DNA from: Psoroptes ovis
Lineage: Eukaryota > Arthropoda > Arachnida > Sarcoptiformes > Psoroptidae
Reading direction: 5' to 3'
Assembly (NCBI GenBank): GCA_002943765.1
Contig: PQWQ01000019.1
Location: forward strand, 124,001 to 188,000
DNA: 64,000 nucleotides
Under the pieces are notes generated by a model that saw nothing but the letters and a program-made list of their open reading frames with translations, searched no databases and had not been told where the DNA came from. Below, piece by piece: positions 47,901 through 60,160 of the stretch (the stretch's first letter is position 1; each line of letters starts with the position of its first letter). A program made the position numbers and the translations under genes.

Positions 47901-48135
47901 TTGCTGTTGTTGTCTTGCATGTAATTCATGTTGTAATTTTTGTTGTAGAAAATAACGAAATGCATGCGATATTTGGCTAAATTGTCTTGATTGTAAATTT
48001 TCATTGGATAGAAATCTGCAATCATTTAATAAAGGAAAAGAAACGATTCAAAAAAATCAATTCACAGAATCAAATTGAAAAAAATACATACAAAAGAATC
48101 TGTTGTAATGATTCAATATTCAAAGTCATCATCAT
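44980..48135 (-). CDS. CNOT11: CCR4-NOT transcription complex subunit 11 (CNOT11)
   Basis: A subunit of the CCR4-NOT deadenylase, bound with CNOT10 to the N-terminus of CNOT1. Coding exons (5' to 3'): 48135-48092, 48015-47670, 47608-46877, 46829-46432, 46355-46013 and 45945-44980. Phases are consistent (2,829 nt, 942 aa). The C-terminal DUF2363 region is unmistakable: LPNLVENNPQIAIELL, LVEMDTSLHSIEVVNKL, YIYQYITNCIRTCENIKDRYLQNRLVRLVCVFLSALI and FCIEFSQIRDASTLFRQLKQL. The N-terminal part has LPKFPQKIIALYLLYDLFN and EKFFI..., as in human CNOT11. The protein is nearly twice the human length (510) because of Asn/Asp/Gln/Ser-rich insertions in every exon. Three ATGs start the frame after an in-frame TGA; I took the first. 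Exon 3 to 4 junction (AAA then GTAAAA) is the least certain. Confidence 0.92.
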
Positions 48136-49205
48136 TCATTCATTTGTTTAATGATCAATAAATGCGGCAATTTAATTATGAAATTTAAATAAACATAAAT
48201 CGAAAAGTATTCCATTGATTAATGTAGGCAAACAATAATGAAAGTGCCAAATTAATCTGGGTGATTACGTGGGTAAAATTATCTTCTTTTAATTCAAATT
48301 CTTTCGATCACCATGTCTTTGAATCGTTTAAGCTTAAATAAAAAAACGGTGTAACGCGGTCAACCACAACTAATTGAATAAAATGAACACGAATCGAGAG
48401 AAATATTAAAATTCTAGGTTAGAATCGAGAAGAAAAAAGAAATGAATATCATTAGTAAACATATGATGAATAATGAAATACAAATATATTAAGAAAAGAT
48501 CAAATATATTACTTATTTTTCACATTTACTTGTTGCAATTCAATTTTCTTCTATGAATATTATAAGCGTTTAGTATTTGTATTATTTGAATTGAAATTTA
48601 TATTCTAAAAATGGATTTTAAATTTTATTTTTACATTTATTTAAATTTCTTTTTGGCTTAATAACTGTAATTATTTCACTATTAATTTTACATCAATTCA
48701 CTTTTACTTTAGTTCAGTTTTACTTAAATTCAAGAGTTTTCTTCAAGAAAAAAAGAAAACATTTCGTCATCATCATCATCATCGTTGTCGTCGTCGTAGT
48801 CGTAGCATCAATTTTTATCATTTAAAAAAAATAAAAATAAAATGAATGATCATTACTAATTGTTTTTTAATGTAAGCAGAAAATAATGTTAAAAGATAAA
48901 TGAAAATAAATGAAAAAATAGAAAATAAAAATAAAAACAAAAACAAACGGCCGCGAGCGCCATCTAAATTTGACTTTTAAAACTAAAATCAATTCTGATG
49001 ATCCATTCATAGAGGACGATTTCGAATAAAAGCAAGCAACTGAAAAATGTGTGTGTTTGTATTGTTTTCGAAATTTGTTTATTTTTTTATTTTGAATTCA
49101 TTTAATTTGATTAAGATTTGATTATTTGCTTTTTTTTTGCCTTAACACCAATTCAAGATATTTATGTGGTTAGTTTTTTAGTGTTGTTTTGTATGCGTAA
49201 AAAAT
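48136..49205. promoter_or_regulatory. Divergent upstream region of CNOT11 and UPF2
   Basis: 1.07 kb between divergent start codons, AT-rich with ATC/GTC repeats near 48767-48800. It includes the less AT-rich segment CGGCCGCGAGCGCCATCT at 48948-48965, which contains a CTCF-like core. No coding sequence is seen. Confidence 0.5.
48955..48965 (-). promoter_or_regulatory. CTCF-like motif upstream of UPF2
   Basis: The minus strand reads AGATGGCGCTC, with CGGCCG just beside it. It is about 240 bp before the UPF2 ATG, in the CNOT11/UPF2 divergent region. The same core occurs at 11619 and 22367. Factor binding is inferred. Confidence 0.45.
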
Positions 49206-52200
49206 ATGAAAAAAGACGAAGAAAATGGTGATCATAATGCTGGTGAACCGACCAATAATGAAAACATGGAAAATATTGATAAACATTCAAAACAATCGCA
49301 GCAACAGCAGCAAGAATCAAAAGATAATGATAGCGAAGAAACCATTCGTAATTATATAAGCGAATTATCCGCAAGATTTGCTGATAAACGTGCTAAACGT
49401 TATGAAAATGATGTGGCCAACATTCAGTATCCGGATGATGATTTTTTTGTTCGTTTAGATACATCGATTAAGAAAAATTCTGCGTTTGTCAAAAAAATTC
49501 GTAACATGTCTGAATCGAATAAAGATCAATTGATTAAAGATTTAGAAAATTTAAATCTTTCACGTTTCATTACCGAATTGACGACAGCATTGATTGAAAC
49601 CAAAATCAAAACAACTGATATTAATGTTTTCGTTCAAATATGTCAATTGCTGCATCATCGTTATCAAGATTTTCATCAACATTTATTTGATGCATGGAAT
49701 AAAAATCTACCACAAAAATCTGTTGATGCACAATTTAATCTGTCCAAAATGCGTGTCGATATTAAAATATTTGCCGAATTAATATTGACTGGTATTTTCC
49801 CCACTAAAGATGCTCTGCCAGCATTAGGTAATTTATTGACAAAATTAACACAATCAGATAAAGAAACGCATCGTAATTTGAACGTATTGATTGCATTTTG
49901 TCGTGGTTATGCAATCGAATTTGCCGGTATTTATCCTCGACAACAAAAATTATTGGCTGAAAAATATCAATTACAGCTGCCTGTTTGTGATTTTTTGTCT
50001 GCTGATCGTCAACGTGGTGTACGACAATTACTGAAAGATTATTATCAATCATTAATACAACATATACGTGCTGATCGTAAATATTTGTATAATTTGAAAA
50101 ATGATATTAAACGTAATCTTGAACAGCGTGGTGAAATATCGGAAAAATTACAAGAAAAATGGAAGCTGAAAGCAAGTGAATTTGAAAAATTATATCAATC
50201 AACATTAATATTTGCTGATTTGATTGATGAAAAATTATCCGATGATGATATAATCAATTTAGAACAGCTGGAACAAAATGATGATATGTTAGAATTGATG
50301 AAAAATAATGACAATATAACAACGGTGTTGTTCGATGCTAATCGTTTCAAAGATAATAATCAATCAATATGGGATGATGAAGAAACACGTATATTCTATG
50401 AGAATTTACCCGATTTGAAATCATTAGTGCCAGTTATGCTTTATAAAGATAGTCTTAAAGATGATGCAACAAATGTCAATGATAGTGAACGAAGCTCTCC
50501 AATCGACAATCAACAAATTGATCAACAGCAACAACAACAATCATTGAAGAATGATGAACAAAATGATGAAAATGTTGATCAAATGAAAAGCGTCGATGAT
50601 CTACTGCCATTGACCAGTGATGATACATCGATACCAGATCCAAAAGATGTACCATTATTGAATGAGAATGATGATATTGATCCGGCTGAACAATCATCAT
50701 CGGCTCAATCGACACCATCATCCATATTGAAAGATAATGATAAAAATGCTAAACGTTCGATTAAATTCAATTTTAATGCAACCAAAGATCAATTGGAAAC
50801 ATTTTTTTCTAGTCTTCCTAATTGTGTTAATTGTGATTTAATCGATAAGGCTGCATTACATTTTGCTACAACATTCAATACGAAAAATAATCGTAAAAAA
50901 TTAATCGATGTATTGATACGTGTACCACGTACACGATTAGATTTATTACCATTTTATAGTAGATTTGTTGCTCAATTAGCACCGATTATGCCAAATGTTG
51001 CCAGAGATTTATGTGTTGGCCTCAAAAATCAATTTCGCTATAATTTCTATAAAAAAGATCAAGTTTATATTGAAAGTAAAGTGAAAATCGTCAGATTCAT
51101 CGGTGAATTGGTCAAATTTAATATATTTCCAAAAACTGATGCTCTGAAAATATTAAAGGTATGTTCAATATCAATAATAATCAACCTTTTAATTCGATTC
51201 AATCTATTTTTAATTAATAGACATTATTATCAGATTTTCATCATCATCACATTGAAATGACTTGTAATCTATTCGAAGTATGTGGCCGTTATTTGTATCG
51301 TTTATCTGAATCACATCATATGACCAATTTATTGATACAACAAATGATGAGATTAAAGAATCGTATGTATGTAAATACACGTTATGAGACGATGATACAG
51401 AATGCATATTATTCAGTCATTGACAAGGATGAAAAAGCGGTAAGCGGATCATTGCTTTGATTTAAATTAATTAATTTATTCTGTCAATTATTCTATCAAT
51501 CAGGCAATCAAAAAAATTCAAGCAAAACCAATAATCAATCAATATATTGAACATTTGATTTATACCGAATTAACAAGGAAAACTGTTTCGAATGTTATGA
51601 AAAAATTACGTCGTTTAGATTGGACAAATGATAATATTTGTACGTTTGTAGTGAAAACATTATCATCCGTATGGAATGTAAAATGTGATAATATACCAGC
51701 ATTAGCAAATTTACTATCAAATCTATCACAAATACGTCCACAAATTGTATTGATGGTCATGGATCAAATAATGGAAGATATACGTTTAGGAATGCAAATG
51801 AATTCGGTTGAATATAATCAACGTCGTATATCGACTATTAAATATTTTGCTGAATGTTTTAATTATAATTTATTAGATTCAACATTATTATTCAATGTAT
51901 TGTATTCATTCCTGTTGTATGGTGTTGATTATAATGACATAGCCAACAGTACATTGGATTCACCATTTAATTTAATTCGTATACGTTTAGTTGCACAAAT
52001 CCTCCATATTTGTGGCCATTTTTTCTTAACACCAGTCGCTAAAAAACGATTAGATTTTTTCCTCTATTTTTTTCAACGTTATTACTGGTTAAAAAAATCC
52101 TATCTACAATCATTACCACCTGAACAATTGGAAGATCCAATGGCATTATTCTATTTGGATGCAATCTATGCCGATGTATTACAATATTTGCGGCCTAAAT

Positions 52201-53375
52201 TTAAAAAAGCACAATCATATCAACAATCTTGTGAACAGCTCGAACAACGTTTGAATGAATTATCGGATAATATCAAGACTGTATTGCCAAATGTTAATGC
52301 ATCGATTAAAGATATAATATTATCTAATAAAAATAAGCAACAGCAGCCATCAATAATGCCGAATGATGGACAATTGGAACCAATCAAAGAAGATTCGGAA
52401 AATGAAATCGATAATGATAATGATAATGAATCGAAACCAATTATCAATAATGATCAAAATGAAGATATTGAAGAGAATGGTAACGATATTGATATTGATG
52501 ATAATGATGGCGGTGGCAATGAAAATGATGATTTTGTTGATGAAAGTGAAGAAAATGAAATTGATGATGATGATAATTCAAATGATGATGAAGAAGATAA
52601 TTCAAATGATTATACTGATGAAGATTCAAATGAAGAAGATATGGATGAAGATCATGATGTTGATGATGATGATGAAGAAGATGATGGTGAGAATGGTGGA
52701 AAAAATTCCGAAAAAAATAAATCCAATAGTCTTCGAATACAACAATGTGAAGAAGATGATCTGTTCAAACGTGAATTCGATCGTTTAATGCAAGAAAATC
52801 TTCAATCACGCTCGCAAGAAGTAAATCAACGTATAAATGTTGAAATTGTTATACCAATCGAACGTGATAATGCGAATAACGCGGATAAAATTGATAAAAC
52901 AACATCGTTATTTTCATTGGAGCCATCATCAACATCAGCATCATCCTCATCAATGATGGATTACCGTCAACAACAACAACAACAAATGAATCAAAATGAA
53001 ATTTACAATTTTCGTGTTATGACAAAAAATCAAAAATCCAATAAACCAACATTGAAAACGATTGCTGTACCATCCGATTCTGAATTGGTACAAAATTTCC
53101 TTGCACGTGAGCAAGCACAACGAAAAGAAAAGGAAAAAGTGAAAAAGCTGATCCTAGGCATCAATGAACGTCGTGAAATGGAAGATAATAGCAGCAGCAA
53201 TAGCAATAATTCGAATCAATCAAATGTGTTGACAGCTGCTGCTGCAGCAGCAGCAGCAGCATCGACGACAACCACATCGAATATAATTAATTCAGATAAT
53301 AATTATTACAATAATCGTATTCAACATCATCATCATCATCACCATCATAATAATAATTATCGAAGACGTTTTTAA
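49206..53375 (+). CDS. UPF2: Regulator of nonsense transcripts 2 (UPF2)
   Basis: The nonsense-mediated decay scaffold that links UPF1 to UPF3 and the exon junction complex. Coding exons are 49206-51158, 51221-51439 and 51504-53375 (4,044 nt, 1,347 aa), all phase 0; human is 1,272 aa. Three MIF4G domains are recognisable: the first from about residue 85 (NSAFVKKIRNMSESNKDQLIKDLENLNLSRF), the second from about 535 (FFSSLPNCVNCDLIDKAALHF) across the introns, the third from about 750 (LANLLSNLSQIRPQIVLMVMDQIM). A very acidic Asp/Glu/Asn stretch follows (about 1000-1110). The C-terminal UPF1-binding region includes YNFRVMTKNQKSNKPTLKTIAVPSDSELVQNFLAREQAQRKEKE. The end has added Ser/Asn, Ala10 and His8 runs. 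No breaks are seen. Confidence 0.94.
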
Positions 53376-54129
53376 ATGAAAAAAAAATTAATTAATTCGA
53401 ATTTGTTGGAATTAATTATCGTCAATTTTGACCACAAAAATCATCACCATCGAATTGGTCTGAATTATTATTATATGGAAATTATGGAAAATATCGTCAT
53501 GTTGCGAGAAGAGATAATCGAGCATAATGCTAAAGTATCGAATAATTGTGGCCCCAAAAACGAATGTTTGAAGATTATTATTGTTTCAATTGTTAATGCT
53601 GATGATTATCATGATTATTGTTTCAAATTCAAACGTTGTTTCCAAAATGTAAAGGTTAATGTTGTTTTGTTTTTGTTGATGATTATAATGAAAATGTGTA
53701 CAAAATCGTCAATTATGTAACAGGTTTTAGTCTTCTGACACTGAGCATCGAATTCTCGTATCGTGTTTATTGCTACTATCATATGTATTTGGAACAAACA
53801 AGTACAAAAGTGACTGAAGATTACTCAAAGCAACTGAATATTTAATGATGATGATGATGATGATTATCATCATCATCGATAACAATTTAATTCAATGTTA
53901 ATGTTTTCATTTATTAGATATGAAATATGAAAATGATTGAATTTCGATGGTAGGTGTGTGTGAGTGCGTGTGTATCTGGCTGTGTTTGTTCCAAAAGTGG
54001 CCGCATGTTTGTTTGTTGTGTTCGTTCGGCGGCACTCCTACGATCCAATGATTTTTCAATTGAAACATTTTGTCTTTTTTGTTCGAGAAAATAAATGAAA
54101 ATTTCATTGTTTATTCGATGATTCTAAAT
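53376..54129. other. 3' flanks of convergent UPF2 and IMP4
   Basis: 750 bp between stop codons. A 114-codon open frame begins right at the UPF2 stop but has no family character and reads as 3' untranslated sequence. A GAT run joined to an ATC run (53846-53876) can form a hairpin. A GT-rich patch lies at 53950-53985. TTTATT at 54110-54115 could be the minus-strand polyadenylation signal of IMP4. Confidence 0.45.
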
Positions 54130-55357
54130 TTATTCATCTTCATCGATCGGTTTCGATGATTCTTCACTGAGAAATTGTCGTTTTTTCGATGTATTCATAT
54201 ATGGTCGATATGCCCATTCAGTATCGATTGCATTCTCGATGTCAATCGTACCTAATTTGATTTCATACAGTCGTAATTCGAATCGGGGACCGATTTCAAT
54301 CAAATCAATTTGATTATGATTACTCGAATTATTTTTATACAAATGATGTCGAAATGATATATAATCATTTTCATTAACGAATGTCATTACTCGTTTACTA
54401 TCCGGTTTTGGTACTGGAAATAGATATTTAAGAATATTTTCGACACGTTTACCAATTTTTCCGGAAAAATTTTCAAATATTAAATGTGGATATTGTTCGG
54501 ACATTGTACCGACATTCGGTATATCATGTCGCATAACGGTGTTCAATATTTGAAAATAAGCTGTCGGCCCAAATGGCAAATGACTAATAATTAGACCATC
54601 AGGCGTACCACGTGTTTCGTGTAATATGATGAAATCAGTTACATTATTCGCTTTGCATGTTTGTATTAATTGTTTCATATGATAATTACCACGATTAATA
54701 CGTTGTGAATTTGGTATTAATAATTTAAATTCCTAATTTAGTGTAATTGAAACGAGACAATTAATATTCATGCAATAATTATGATTAGCATACAATAATA
54801 ATAATAATAATAATTACTTTTGCAAACATTTTCAATCTTGAACTTGGATCATGTGATGTTGTTATAACAACTTTTGGATCTTCAACACCAGCCCAACGAT
54901 ATTCATCATCTTCATATGATGTAATCAATTCAGATGCTTGATCATCCCATTCTAATGTATTTTGTAATGTAACGGCATCATTTCGAAGGTCAGTGGGAAT
55001 CTGTTTTCGTTCTATTTATGAGAAAATAAATATTATAATCGATTTACGAGACATAAATTATTATTATCATCGTTTTAATTTGAAAAAACAATGAAAATAA
55101 ATCATTAAAATAATCATTAATCATTCAGTGATTAATTAAATCAACAAGCAGTGAAACGTACGTTGCAATGCTTGCTTAAGCCGCTGTTTTTTCTCCGTTA
55201 TCTGCCGTTTTTGTTCTTCTTGTGATTTACGTATCAAATATTCACGTCTTAATCGTTGTTGTCTTCGTATCTGAAATTTTTTTTTTTTCAAATTTCAAAG
55301 ATTACACAAGGATTAATCTTTGTCAAAATTCATTTGAGTCAAAATAATTTTTACCAT
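54130..55357 (-). CDS. IMP4: U3 snoRNP protein IMP4
   Basis: A Brix-domain protein of the U3 small nucleolar ribonucleoprotein, which pairs U3 with pre-18S rRNA. Coding exons (5' to 3'): 55357-55355, 55270-55162, 55011-54818 and 54732-54130 (909 nt, 302 aa; human 291). The first coding exon carries only the ATG, immediately followed by donor GTAAAA; exon 2 then reads IRRQQRLRREYLIRKSQEEQ, matching the family start M-x-R-R. Other landmarks: IPTDLR, DDEYRWAGVEDPKVVITTSHDPSSRLKMFAK, RGTPDGLIISHLPFGPTAYFQILN, VMRHDIPNVGTMSEQYPHLIF, YLFPVPKPDSKRVMTF, DYISFRHHLYK and EIGPRFELRLYEIKLGT. The Brix domain is about residues 85-270. The C-terminus is acidic. The call is secure. Confidence 0.95.
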
Positions 55358-57257
55358 TTTGTATTTTTTAAAAATGAAATTGTTTGTTTTATTTATTTCG
55401 ATTCAACAAAAAAATATTACAAATTAAGGCTCCGTTAATGGATTGATAAGAATAAAATTATCATTAAATGGACATTTTTCAAATGAAAAAATTTAAAATA
55501 AATAATGAAAAGATATATTTAAATAATTTAAATGTTTTTTTTTTTTTTATTTTTAAAATATTTGAAATGTGGCACACGTGATTTTTATTTATTTATTTTT
55601 ATTTTTGATGCACGTAGCCTATTGCAACCATTGTTGACCCATATAGGTGAAAATGGATTTTTTCGAATTTTTCATTCGCGGTGAATTTTTTTTGTTCTTT
55701 GTTCCTTTTGTGTTCCATTTTTTTTGTTCCAAAAAAAAAATTAATTTTTGTTTACTTTTTGTAATTGTTTTTTATTTGTTTGTTCCAAATTAAAATTGAA
55801 AAATTAGACAAATTCATGATTGAAATCTTCATCGAAAATAATATTTGTTAATAATAATAATAATCTATGCATTGTATCTGGAAAAATTACATGAAATATG
55901 AATACTGGCACATATATATTTTATTACAAATGATGATTAAAAAAAAACAAGATGATGATGATGATTTAGTTATGATGATGAATAAATAATGAAATGATTG
56001 AATGAATGAATGAATATATAATAAATTCAATCATGATAATGATGATGATGATTATGGTTGTATATTGTTATGGTTGTATATTGTTATGGTTGTATATTGT
56101 TATGTTTATATTATGATTTCGATGACGATCATAATGATAAATTATTTTTTGATTTAAAAATAATGATATAATAATAATAATAATAATAATGATAAAATGA
56201 TAATAATGATGATGATGATGAAGATGATAATAATAATAATAATAATAATGGCATTAATGGTAATGATAATAATAATGATAAAACGATGAAATGAATATTT
56301 TCGATGATCAACAATGAACAACAACAACAACAACGACAAAAAAAATGTGTAAGTATTAGCATTTTAACAAATTTGTATATTTTCCCAAAAAAAAATGTTT
56401 TTTCTTTCATTTTATTCAATGATTTTATATATTTTATCATTTTCATTTCACTACATTCAGTAAGTAGAATGATAATGATAATAAATAATAATAACGATAA
56501 TTTATATGACCATCTTCGATGATGATAATGATGATGATCATCATCATGATCACTATTATCATGTAGATCTATATGTAAAATGTGATTAAAAGGAAATATT
56601 TCATAATAAATGAACCCAATATTAACAATAATAACAACGTTATGTAAAAATTGTTACAATGATTTTATAAATATTCAAAAAAAAACAGTGACAAATAATT
56701 CAAACAAGGATAATAATGTTTAAATTTATCCATATATTTTAAATGTTTATATTAAATTTCAATTGAGAAAATAATAATAATGCTGATAATCTATGCAACA
56801 AGTTGAATGTAATCAAGTGTACACACAAACACAATCATCATTGACATTGTACAATGAAATTCAATGAGTTTGAATCAAATATTCAACAATGAAATGAGAA
56901 AAAAAAATGATGTCCAAAAAAGTAAAAATATAATACAGTTTATCATGATAATATTGTTTTGATGATGATCATAAATGTGATGATGTTTGACATAGAAAAG
57001 GTCTTTATGTTCGAAAAATAAAAAAATAAAAATTAAATCAGTGAACAAGCGAATTACAAAAAAAAAAAAAAAAAAAATAATCATTAAGTTATCCATGTAT
57101 TCATGTATTGTATTCAAATGTGTGATTATGTAAAAAGATGATACCCAAAGAGATATGAGATAATCGAAAAATTTGAACAACAATGAAATATCTTTGATGT
57201 TGTAATAACAATTGATTAATTGATTGTGAAATTTATTTATTTAGAAATAATAGCCTT
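55358..57257. other. Intergenic, microsatellite-rich
   Basis: 1.9 kb without a supported gene. It holds a 16-bp tandem repeat (56053-56105), long TAA/ATG runs (56165-56290), a GAT/ATC palindrome (56521-56550) and A runs (57058-57078). The left part must include IMP4 upstream sequence, and the right end the 3' untranslated region of the repeat-protein gene. Confidence 0.45.
56053..56105. repeat. 16-bp tandem repeat, about 3 copies
   Basis: The unit TATGGTTGTATATTGT occurs head to tail about three times, with a partial last copy. It lies in non-coding sequence beside simple TAA and ATG repeats. Confidence 0.7.
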
Positions 57258-60160
57258 TCAACCAATTATTGGACGACGTCTTTGATTGACAAAATTTTTA
57301 ATTCTTGTACTTAAATTTGAAAATTTTCCATTTTTATTTTTGTTATTATTATTATTAGATGCTGATGATGATGATGATAATGATAATAATTTAAAATTAT
57401 TTTCACTAAATGAACCTTTCATTGGAAAACGATTATATTGTTGTTGTTGTTGAAGACGATTATAACGATTACGTAAATTCATCATCGGTGTATTTAGTAA
57501 TGATGAACGAAAACGGTTACGATTTTTCATTGAATAATTATTATTATGATTATTATTGTTTGGCATAAATAATGGTGGACGTTGATTTTTTGTCCCGAAC
57601 GATTGATGATTGGCAGGTCTATTCATATTTTTATTATTATTCGAATATTTATTATGATGATTATTTTGATTATTGTTATTGGCTGGTAGCTTGAAATTAT
57701 TCGATTGTGGTAAATCAAATTGAATCGGTTTCTGCGGTTGTTGCTGATGTGATTGCGGCTGTTGTTGTTGAGGTGGCTGCTGATATTGCTGCTGCGGCTG
57801 TTGTTGAGGTGGTTGAAATTGTTGCGGTTGCTGCTGTTGTGGTAATTGAAATTGTTGCGGTTCATGATTGATTTTATTCATATTTTGCACCTGTTGTGGC
57901 TGTTGTGGATAAAATGGCTGCTGCTGCAATGCTGATGATGGTCCACCATTATAAATTGGTGGCAGTGGCTGTTCATTCATGAATACATCATGATTAAATT
58001 GATTATTTTGAATATTATTATTGTTTGAATTTCCATAAAAATTATTAGGCTCAGGTTCTTGATGTTTCAATGATAATGTTGATGGTATTTGATCATAATT
58101 TTGTGTCATCATTGGCTGGTGTTTTTGATGATTATTTTGACCATTATTGTTATGGTAATTTTGATTATTTTGGTTATTTTGATTATAATTCTGATTGTTC
58201 TGATTATAATTCTGATTATTTTGATTGCGATTCGGTTGATTCTGTTGTTGCAATGGACCGAAAAATTGTTCTTCCGAAATCGGCGGTAAATTTGGCGGTG
58301 TTTTGAATATATCATTAATATTCAACACTATTGGACCTAAATCTTTTTGTGTTAAATTAAATACTTTTGGTTGACGTTGTTGTTGTTGTTTGGCCGGCGG
58401 CACTCGAATAAATTGTGCTGGACGATGTGTTATGACAGCTGCTTGTATGGTATTTTTAACATTACCGCCACCACCACCACCACCAAGGTTTCCACCATTT
58501 TGATAACCCATATTTTGATTATTATTATTATTGTTATTCATGAATTGTTGTTGATTATGACCATTATTGTTGTAATTGTTATTATTATTGAAATTCTGTT
58601 GATTTTGATTATTTTGGTTATTATAATTTTGATTATTCTGATGATTCATATGATTTTGTGGTTGCATCATAGGTCCATTATTATTATTAAAGTTTGGACC
58701 TTGTTGTTGTTGATAATTGTTGAAATTGCCACCGCCACCACCACCACCATTATTGTTATTATTATTATTATAATTCATGGGGCCATTCATCGGACCATTT
58801 ACAGGTCCTCGTTGCTGATTATTATTATAATTCATGGGGCCATTCATTGGACCATTCATCGGGCTTTGTTGTTGAATATTATTGTTGTAATTATTTGGAC
58901 GATTCATGATTGAACCCTGTTGATTATTATTGTTATAATTCATAGGACCGTTCATAGGGCCTTGTTGTTGATTATTATTATAATTTACGGGTCCGTTCAT
59001 CGGACCATTCATAGGACCTTGTTGTTGATTATTATTGTTGTAATTATTTGGACCAGTCATGATTGAACCCTGTTGATTATTATTATTATAATTCATAGGA
59101 CCGTTCATGGGACCATTCATCGGGCCTTGTTGTTGATTATTATTGTTGTAATTGTTTGGCCGATTCATGATTGAACCCTGTTGATTATTATTATTATAAT
59201 TCATAGGACCGTTCATTGGACCATTCATAGGGCCTTGTTGTTGATTATTGTTATTAAATCTTTGTTGATTTGGCTGCTGTTGTTGAAATTGATAATTATT
59301 ATTCGATGCTTCATAATTTATTAAATTTGGTTCAATATTTCTATACGATGTTGCCGCTATATTATCATCAAATAATTCATGAAAATCATTTGCAACACTA
59401 TCAACAAATAATAATCCATTGTTATCTAGATTATTAGGATTTAAATCACAAGCTCCAATGAATGTATCCATTCTTTTAATGGATGTTGTCGTTGTTGATG
59501 TTGTTGAATTATCATCCTTAATTGAAAATTGCTCCATTTTATTATTATTGATTGATGCATTATTTGATTGCTTTGTTTGATTACCATTATCGTTATCATT
59601 ATCATCATTGATCATCGTACCATTTGTCAATAATGATTGATTTGATCGTAATATCAATATCATCATAATTAAAAATGACTAAATTGAATTGAATTGAATT
59701 AAATTCGATCGTGATTCAATAATTGGTTGGATGATGAGCATCGAAAAAATACCATGAGAAAATATCCAAATTGTATGAGAAATCATTACGAATCAATCCA
59801 TAATTACGTAATCATATTCAATTATTTCGAAAATCGAATTATTATTCATTGATACATGTCATTAGGGCAATAGTGATCGTCATGGTGAATGATGTTGATG
59901 CAAATCCATAATAGAGGCAATGGTTTGTGAGGTTATTGTTTGTTTGTGAGGTTATTGTTTGTTGGTAAATAAAAAAAAATGGGGAAAAAATTAATCAAAT
60001 AATTAATCATAATTAATCAAAGGTAAGTAATCCATGAGTTATTCAATGAATGAAAAATCAAATCCATCCAATTATGCATGTCGCACAAACTTACCTGTAT
60101 TGTTGCCGATCGAAAATAATTTCGATGTTTCATAATTGATATTAATTTGATTGTATTCAT
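57258..60160 (-). CDS. Repeat-rich Asn/Gln/Gly/Pro protein with a probable signal segment
   Basis: Unrecognised. Two coding exons: 60160-60095 (ATG in context ACCAAAATG; donor CAG then GTAAGT) and 59678-57258 (acceptor TTTAG), phase 0, 2,487 nt, 828 aa. The join yields a basic N-terminus (MNTIKLISIMKHRNYFR) and then a hydrophobic run, SFLIMMILIL, across the junction. That could be a signal peptide or anchor. Residues about 150-310 are tandem units built on QQQGPMNGPMNGP, MNYNNNNQQG and SIMNRPNNY. The rest is Asn/Gln-rich with Gly runs, and one less biased island, AAVITHRPAQFIRVPPAKQ and VFNLTQKDLGPIVLNINDIF (about 425-490). The C-terminus is Arg/Asn-rich and basic. It resembles prion-like or structural secreted proteins in composition only; no function can be assigned. 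Confidence 0.65.
58770..59250 (-). repeat. Coding minisatellite of about 100-bp units
   Basis: Imperfect tandem units of about 33-36 codons, each with GPMNGPMNGP, MNYNNNNQQG and SIMNRPNNY modules, repeat about four times. Copies differ by lost or duplicated GPMN modules and by substitutions (IMTGP, PVNY, QQQSP). This shows expansion by unequal exchange within the reading frame. Confidence 0.85.

Noticed and set aside
53376..53720. A 114-codon frame directly after the UPF2 stop
   Set aside because: No family likeness, no plausible promoter; it fits a 3' untranslated region.
58371..58913. A 180-codon Ile/Leu-rich plus-strand frame
   Set aside because: Mirror image of the Asn/Gln repeat-coding gene on the minus strand.
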